36,424 nt of DNA from Prevotella sp. (GTDB lineage: Bacteria > Bacteroidota > Bacteroidia > Bacteroidales > Bacteroidaceae): NCBI GenBank assembly GCA_017483185.1, contig JAFULM010000058.1, positions 1-36,424 of the forward strand, read 5' to 3'. The notes below the pieces were generated by a model. It saw nothing but the letters and a program-made list of their open reading frames with translations. It was not told the origin of the DNA and did no database searches. A program made the position numbers and the translations under genes. This document shows, one piece after another, positions 31,711 to 36,424 of this stretch (positions are counted from its first letter, which is position 1; each line of letters opens with the position of its first letter).

Positions 31711-32859
31711 ATGGAAAGCGGTGGAATACTTGAATCTAAAATTGATAGGAACGATTATAAGATACTCATTGTCGATGACGTAGTGAGCAATGTCCTTTTG
31801 CTCAAAATCTTGTTGACTAACGAGAAGTTTCAGATATGTACGGCGTCCAACGGTCGCGAGTGCATCGAAAAGGCGAAGTCCGAGCGCCCGGACCTCATTC
31901 TGCTTGACGTCATGATGCCGGACCTCAACGGTTTTGACACCGCCGTCATTCTCAAGGGCGACCCGGAGACGTCCAATATCCCCATAATCTTCCTCACCGC
32001 ACTCAACACCCCGGCTGATCTCGTTCAGGGATTTAAGGTCGGCGCCAGCGACTTCTTGACCAAACCGTTCAACAAGGAGGAACTCATCGTGCGTGTCATG
32101 CAGCAGATTTCGCTCGTTGCCGCACGCCGCATCATCATGGCCCAAAACGAAGAACTGCGCCACACGATCAGCAATCGCGACAAGATGTACTCCGTCATAG
32201 CCCACGACCTGCGTTCGCCGATGGCCAGCATACGAATGGTGCTCAACCTCTTCGTCAATGCAGTCACGCCGGAGATGATAGGACAGGAACTCTACGATCT
32301 GGTCGACAAGGCCAATAAAGAGTCTGAAGAAACCCACAGCCTGCTTGACAACCTGCTGAAATGGACCAAGAGTCAGACGGGACGCCTCAACGTCGTATAT
32401 CAGGATTTTGAGATCAACGATGTCGTTCTCGGTGTAGTCGACATATTCGTCATAATCGCAGAGACAAAAAACATCAGACTCAACTGCGATCTCGGGGCGG
32501 AAAAATTCAAGGTGCATGCCGACGCGGACATGCTCAACACCGTCATACGCAACTTCCTGAGCAACGCCATCAAATTCAGCAACGAAAACAGCACCATCGA
32601 CATCACTGTCAGACGCACTGGCGACTTTGCCCGTATCAGTGTCCGTGACCACGGTGTCGGCATCGACGAGGAGCGGTTGGCCAACCTCTTCAGCAGCGGC
32701 AAGACGACATACGGAACCAACAATGAGGAGGGCAGCGGTCTCGGTCTGCAACTCTGTAAGGATTTTGCCGTAAAGAATGGAGGCGATGTCGAGGTGGAGT
32801 CCGTCCGGGGCGAAGGTTCGACGTTCAGCGTGCTCGTGCCGTTAGTCAAGGACGAGTGA
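31711..32859 (+). CDS. Receiver-histidine kinase (REC-HisKA-HATPase), cytoplasmic
   Basis: 382 aa without signal or membrane helix. The receiver domain (about 16-132) has the acidic pair VDD (21-23), phospho-acceptor D66 (LLDVMMP), T96 and K118 (TKPF). A short coiled link leads to a HisKA domain with H165 (SVIAHDLRSP). The HATPase_c domain (from about 230) has the N box NFLSNAIKFS (281-290), G1 DHGVGID (313-319) and G2 GSGLGL (341-346). Receiver placed first means another kinase, or phosphotransfer, probably controls this one. No partner regulator gene is adjacent; fabD follows with its own promoter. Confidence 0.93.
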   Translation: MESGGILESKIDRNDYKILIVDDVVSNVLLLKILLTNEKFQICTASNGRECIEKAKSERPDLILLDVMMPDLNGFDTAVILKGDPETSNIPIIFLTALNTPADLVQGFKVGASDFLTKPFNKEELIVRVMQQISLVAARRIIMAQNEELRHTISNRDKMYSVIAHDLRSPMASIRMVLNLFVNAVTPEMIGQELYDLVDKANKESEETHSLLDNLLKWTKSQTGRLNVVYQDFEINDVVLGVVDIFVIIAETKNIRLNCDLGAEKFKVHADADMLNTVIRNFLSNAIKFSNENSTIDITVRRTGDFARISVRDHGVGIDEERLANLFSSGKTTYGTNNEEGSGLGLQLCKDFAVKNGGDVEVESVRGEGSTFSVLVPLVKDE

Positions 32860-32905
32860 TGAAAATATTCCCGCCACTACATCTCGCGCTTTTAAGCTCA
32901 TTTCC

Positions 32906-32936
32906 TTGCTTGTGTAGTGAAAAAGTATTACCTTTG
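32906..32936 (+). promoter_or_regulatory. Promoter of fabD
   Basis: TTG at 32906-32908 and TACCTTTG at 32929-32936 are spaced by 20 bases, fitting the consensus. The -7 box ends 38 bases before the ATG at 32975. Confidence 0.75.
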
Positions 32937-32974
32937 CAGCCGTAATACATTTATTATAAACTTTTTAAGAAGAA

Positions 32975-33862
32975 ATGAAAGCATTCGTATTTCCCGGTCA
33001 GGGAGCACAGTTTGTAGGTATGGGCAAGGACCTGTACGACAACAATCCGTTGGCAAAAGAACTTTTCGAGAAGGCAAACGACATTCTCGGTTACAGAATA
33101 ACAGACATCATGTTCAGCGGTACGGACGATGAGCTGAAGCAGACCAAAGTCACACAGCCAGCCGTATTCCTCCACAGTGTTATCTCAGCCCTTTGTATGG
33201 GCGACGCTTTCCAGCCAGCAATGGTTGCCGGTCACTCTCTCGGAGAGTTTTCGGCCTTGGTCGCTGTCGGCGCACTGAGTTTTGAGGACGGACTGAAGTT
33301 GGTCTATGCACGTGCGATGGCCATGCAGAAGGCTTGCGACGTCGCTCCTTCGACAATGGCAGCCATCGTCGGTCTGCCAGACGAAAAGGTGGAGGAAATC
33401 TGTGCCGAGGTCAACAAGGAAGGCAACGTGGTCGTTCCGGCCAACTACAACTGCCCCGGTCAGTTAGTCATCTCCGGCAACATCGAGGCCATCAATGAGG
33501 CTTGCGAGAAGCTGAAGGCAGCCGGAGCCAAGCGTGCTCTGCCGCTGAAGGTGGGCGGCGCGTTCCACTCTCCGCTGATGCAGCCAGCCAAGGACGAACT
33601 GCAGGCGGCCATCGAGGCTACGGAGTTTGCAGCTCCGAAGTGTCCCATCTACCAGAATGTCGACGGCATGGCTCACACCGATCCTGCCGACATCAAGACG
33701 AACCTCATCGCACAGCTTACGAGCAGCGTCCGTTGGACAAAGAGCGTCCAGAACATGATTGCCGACGGTGCCGATGACTTCACGGAGTGTGGTCCGGGCA
33801 AGGTTCTGCAGGGTACGATAGGACGTATAGACAAAAACGTCGCAGCCCACGGAATAGCATAA
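32975..33862 (+). CDS. fabD: Malonyl-CoA:ACP transacylase
   Basis: Loads malonyl groups on acyl carrier protein for fatty-acid synthesis. 295 aa, with the oxyanion loop FPGQGAQ (6-12), the nucleophile elbow GHSLGE (S88, H87) and the second catalytic His in GAFHSPLM (H198); QPAVFLHS precedes the elbow. Full length, no extra domain. It is a single gene here, unlike the fab clusters of other bacteria, and ends in a clear terminator. Confidence 0.96.
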   Translation: MKAFVFPGQGAQFVGMGKDLYDNNPLAKELFEKANDILGYRITDIMFSGTDDELKQTKVTQPAVFLHSVISALCMGDAFQPAMVAGHSLGEFSALVAVGALSFEDGLKLVYARAMAMQKACDVAPSTMAAIVGLPDEKVEEICAEVNKEGNVVVPANYNCPGQLVISGNIEAINEACEKLKAAGAKRALPLKVGGAFHSPLMQPAKDELQAAIEATEFAAPKCPIYQNVDGMAHTDPADIKTNLIAQLTSSVRWTKSVQNMIADGADDFTECGPGKVLQGTIGRIDKNVAAHGIA

Positions 33863-33886
33863 TATATGAAGATAAAGATATAAATC

Positions 33887-33936
33887 AGAAAAGCCCGTCT
33901 CGTGCATCCTGCAGAAGGATGGCGGACGGGTTTTTG
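33887..33936 (+). terminator. Terminator of fabD
   Basis: CCCGTC (33894-33899) pairs with GACGGG (33925-33930), and inside CATCCT pairs with AGGATG. The stem is followed by TTTTT at 33931-33935. It lies 24 bases after the fabD stop and before the GH13 gene. Confidence 0.85.
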
Positions 33937-33968
33937 CTTTTACGATATTCCACATATCAAGTAAATCC

Positions 33969-35633
33969 ATGCAGAAAGTAATCATCTATCAGATATTCAC
34001 ACGTCTATTCGGCAACCGCAACGAGACTTGTCGTAACAACGGCACGCTGGCAGAGAATGGTTGCGGGAAGATGAACGACTTCACGGCAGCGACACTCAAG
34101 CGCATCAAGGCGCTCGGGGTGACGCACGTGTGGTACACGGGTGTCATACGCCATGCGACGACAACTGACTATACGGCCCACGGCATACCGCGGCAGCATC
34201 CGGCGGTGGTGAAGGGTAGGGCCGGATCACCATACGCCATCACAGACTATTATGACATAGATCCGGATCTCGCCGAAGACGTGGACAAGCGTATGGCGGA
34301 GTTTGAGGCTCTTGTCGAGCGGACACACAAGGCCGGTCTGAAGGTCGTCATCGACTTTGTGCCCAACCATGTGGCCCGTCAGTATCATTCTGTGTGCAAG
34401 CCGGAGGGCGTCCGCGACCTTGGAGAGGACGACAACCGCGACATGCACTTCTCGACATCCAACAACTTCTATTATTGCTGGGGACAGCCTTTCGTTCCAT
34501 ATTTTGATCTTTTCAATGGCGAATCGGAGTCTTATTCGGAAGTTCCGGCACGGGCAACGGGCAACGATTGCTTTAGCAATAGTCCCGGCCGTAACGACTG
34601 GTATGAGACGGTCAAGCTGAACTACGGCATAGACTACTGTGACGCCGGCGGGCGTTCGGAGCATTTCAGCCCCATACCGGACACGTGGAACAAGATGACT
34701 GATATATTGCTCTTCTGGGCAGCCAAGGGCGTGGATGCCTTCCGCTGTGACATGGCGGAGATGGTGCCGGCCGCATTTTGGGCCTGGGCAACGGACAAAG
34801 TGAAATACCGCTATCCGGAAATCAAGTTCATAGGTGAAGTTTACGATCCGTCGCAATATCGCAACTATATCGGTGCTGGCTTCGACTGGCTCTATGACAA
34901 GGTCGGGATGTACGACAGTGTGCGTGACGTGACGTGTGGTCACCGTCCCGCGGCTGACATCACACGTCAATGGCAGGCGACGGACGACATCCGCGATCAC
35001 ATGCTTTATTTCCTTGAGAACCATGACGAGCAACGCATCGGCAGCGACTTTTTTGCCGGTGACGGACGTCGTGGTGTCCCCGGACTCATCGTCAGTGCGC
35101 TGATGCAGCAGAATCCGTTCATGCTTTACGCCGGACAGGAGTTCGGCGAGCGTGGTATGGACGAAGAGGGATTCAGCGGACGTGACGGTCGGACGACAAT
35201 CTTCGACTATTGGACGGTCGGCACGATACGCCGCGGATATTTTGATCGTCGCAAGATGACACGTGAGGAAAAGGATTTGGAGAAGATTTATTCGCAGGTG
35301 CTTAATGTCGCAGCCACGGAAAAGGCAGTCTCAGACGGTAGTTTCTATGACCTCATGTATGTCAACGGACACATCTTTGGCAGTGTCTATGCGTTTATCC
35401 GGAAGTGTGGCAAGGAGTTGTTGCTCGTTGCGGCAAACTTCTCGGGAGAGGTCGTTGACTGCGAAGTGAATATTCCCCGTCATGCCTTTGACTATTTGCA
35501 GATAGGTGAGGGCGTCAGCGAAGTGAAGGATCTGCTTGGCGGTGACAAGTGTGTTATGCAGCTGACAGCCGATGATTCTGTCAGGATGACAATCCCGGCG
35601 TATGGCGGACGTGTGTGGAAGATGACGGTCTGA
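33969..35633 (+). CDS. Cytoplasmic GH13 alpha-amylase family enzyme
   Basis: 554 aa with no signal peptide, so it works inside the cell. The four conserved GH13 regions are present: DFVPNH (129-134), GVDAFRCDMAE with nucleophile D261, FIGEVYD with acid/base E290, and FLENHDEQR with transition-state D353. Opening YQIFTRLFGNRN and the region around 60-100 form the first strands of the barrel. A C-terminal beta-domain starts near 460. Probably acts on alpha-1,4-glucans or oligosaccharides; hydrolysis versus transfer cannot be told. Its own promoter is not clear, and it follows the fabD terminator by 33 bases. Confidence 0.92.
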   Translation: MQKVIIYQIFTRLFGNRNETCRNNGTLAENGCGKMNDFTAATLKRIKALGVTHVWYTGVIRHATTTDYTAHGIPRQHPAVVKGRAGSPYAITDYYDIDPDLAEDVDKRMAEFEALVERTHKAGLKVVIDFVPNHVARQYHSVCKPEGVRDLGEDDNRDMHFSTSNNFYYCWGQPFVPYFDLFNGESESYSEVPARATGNDCFSNSPGRNDWYETVKLNYGIDYCDAGGRSEHFSPIPDTWNKMTDILLFWAAKGVDAFRCDMAEMVPAAFWAWATDKVKYRYPEIKFIGEVYDPSQYRNYIGAGFDWLYDKVGMYDSVRDVTCGHRPAADITRQWQATDDIRDHMLYFLENHDEQRIGSDFFAGDGRRGVPGLIVSALMQQNPFMLYAGQEFGERGMDEEGFSGRDGRTTIFDYWTVGTIRRGYFDRRKMTREEKDLEKIYSQVLNVAATEKAVSDGSFYDLMYVNGHIFGSVYAFIRKCGKELLLVAANFSGEVVDCEVNIPRHAFDYLQIGEGVSEVKDLLGGDKCVMQLTADDSVRMTIPAYGGRVWKMTV

Positions 35634-35703
35634 TACACGTGAAAACACTGATGATGTCGCATTATACACCCGACGATGTCATATTATAATAGATTATGTG
35701 ATT

Positions 35704-36204
35704 ATGGAACAGGAACCGATACTGAATGAACATAACAAGGAGGAGTTTCCGCCGAGTCATACGGCAGAGCATCTGCTCAACCAGACAATGATAAGGATGT
35801 TCGGATGTGAGCGTTCGCGCAATGCGCACATCGAACGGAAGAAAAGCAAAATCAGCTACATCCTTGACCACAAGCCTGACCGTAAGGAAGAAAAGGCAAT
35901 AGTGGACCGTATGAACGAACTGATTGAAGAGGATTTGCCGGTGACGTTTGAGTTTGTCAGAAGAGACGAGCTGACAGCGGAGAGTACATCCGAGGGAGGA
36001 CGTTATGCGGGTGTTTCGCTTGACAAGTTGCCGGAAGACGCATCCGACACGATTCGTCTCGTGCGCATCGGTGATTACGATGTGTGTCCGTGCATCGGCA
36101 AACATGTCCGTTCTACGTCGCAGATCGGCCGCTTCGAGTTGCTCGGAACCAACTGGGATGAGATGCAACATTCGTTCCGGATACGTTTCAAAGTCATTCA
36201 ATAA
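35704..36204 (+). CDS. AlaX-like stand-alone tRNA editing protein (tRNA_SAD domain)
   Basis: 166 aa from ATG at 35704 (GTG at 35698 is also possible). The zinc-binding HxxxH is HTAEH (H19, H23), and the second site is CPCIGKH (C130, H134), the CxxxH of alanyl/threonyl-tRNA synthetase SAD domains. Other marks are RKKSKISYILDH (family strand) and STSQIGRFEL near the end. Such proteins deacylate mischarged Ser- or Gly-tRNA(Ala). There is no synthetase core. The gene lies 70 bases after the GH13 gene and ends before a perfect hairpin terminator. Confidence 0.85.
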   Translation: MEQEPILNEHNKEEFPPSHTAEHLLNQTMIRMFGCERSRNAHIERKKSKISYILDHKPDRKEEKAIVDRMNELIEEDLPVTFEFVRRDELTAESTSEGGRYAGVSLDKLPEDASDTIRLVRIGDYDVCPCIGKHVRSTSQIGRFELLGTNWDEMQHSFRIRFKVIQ

Positions 36205-36226
36205 ACATTCGGGGGAACGTCTTGAC

Positions 36227-36282
36227 TACACAAAGTGCCGGTCATATCATTGTGACCGGCACTTTGTGTATGTCTTCTTTTA
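36227..36282 (+). terminator. Terminator after the AlaX-like gene
   Basis: A perfect 18-bp stem, TACACAAAGTGCCGGTCA (36227-36244) with 36253-36270, with an 8-base loop. It is followed by a T-rich TGTCTTCTTTT. The AlaX-like stop is 22 bases upstream. Confidence 0.85.
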
Positions 36283-36318
36283 CAATATATTACTGTCCGC
36301 TAAACCATAAAACATCTT

Positions 36319-36424
36319 GTCCAACCTCTTGAAACATAGAAGTTGGACTTATTTGTATGCGTGGACAAGCCCCCTTAGTCTATTTCCTCCCCTTCCGGAG
36401 GTGGATTTGTTGCCTCTACCAGCA
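36319..36424. other. Gene-free right edge with a small inverted repeat
   Basis: GTCCAAC (36319-36325) pairs with GTTGGAC (36342-36348). After it, AGCCCCCTTAG at 36369 begins a pyrimidine-rich stretch loosely like the CCCTATAATCCCC repeats at 27697-27932. No coding frame is supported before the window ends. Confidence 0.4.

Noticed and set aside
31678..32751. A 357-codon open frame on the minus strand opposite the receiver-histidine kinase
   Set aside because: It has no recognised motif and mirrors a well-supported kinase gene with promoter and conserved residues; it is the antisense of high-G+C third positions.

Overview
The window looks like a chromosomal segment of a gut or oral Bacteroidales bacterium, most likely Prevotella in the broad sense. 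Four lines of evidence point there. (1) Promoters match the Bacteroidota form, TTTG about 19-22 bases upstream of TAnnTTTG; several are visible. (2) The primary sigma factor is short (287 aa). (3) Lineage-typical families are present: DUF5686 with a carboxypeptidase-regulatory-like domain, a head-GIN (DUF2807) protein, a FadL/OmpP1 porin, PPi-dependent phosphofructokinase and an amidase/golvesin-domain protein. (4) Intergenic regions carry G+C-rich palindromic repeats. Everything here rests on reading the sequence and on remembered family motifs; no database search was run.

Layout. 1-626: the 3' end of an IS transposase, then a palindromic repeat (copy A). 626-3682 (+): an ECF-like sigma factor, then a tight map-tsaD-pncC operon. 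3899-4333: tRNA-Arg(UCU) with its own promoter and terminator, followed by small decayed coding remnants, a plausible old integration scar. 4393-11338 (-): a PP2C-like phosphatase overlapping ygiQ, a small unknown, a large amidase, a PlsC-like acyltransferase and another small unknown. 11695-14310 (+): PPi-phosphofructokinase and a membrane-anchored GH25 lysozyme. 14314-15201 (-): prmA. 15597-18091 (+): a Trp/Tyr-rich exported protein and a FadL-type porin. 18220-21253 (-): rpoD followed by four genes: an exported unknown, an HprK-like kinase, an S24/S26 peptidase and a PqqD-like RiPP recognition protein. 21254-22357: stacked repeats. 22358-27680 (-): DegP/HtrA, head-GIN protein and DUF5686 protein. 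27946-30858 (-): inositol-phosphate synthase, a HAD hydrolase and an ATP-grasp-like protein. 31141-31550: repeat copy C, inverted relative to copy B. 31711-36204 (+): a receiver-histidine kinase, fabD, a cytoplasmic GH13 enzyme and an AlaX-like editing protein.

How the genes fit together. Much of the window is housekeeping: Met removal, t6A tRNA modification, NAD salvage, L11 methylation, fatty-acid initiation, glycolysis, envelope proteolysis and primary sigma. Envelope functions are enriched. The best candidates for under-described biology are three: the PqqD-like/HprK-like/S26-like cluster translationally coupled behind rpoD; the family of roughly 400-base structured repeats with nested palindromes; and a hairpin that encloses the start codon of the head-GIN gene.
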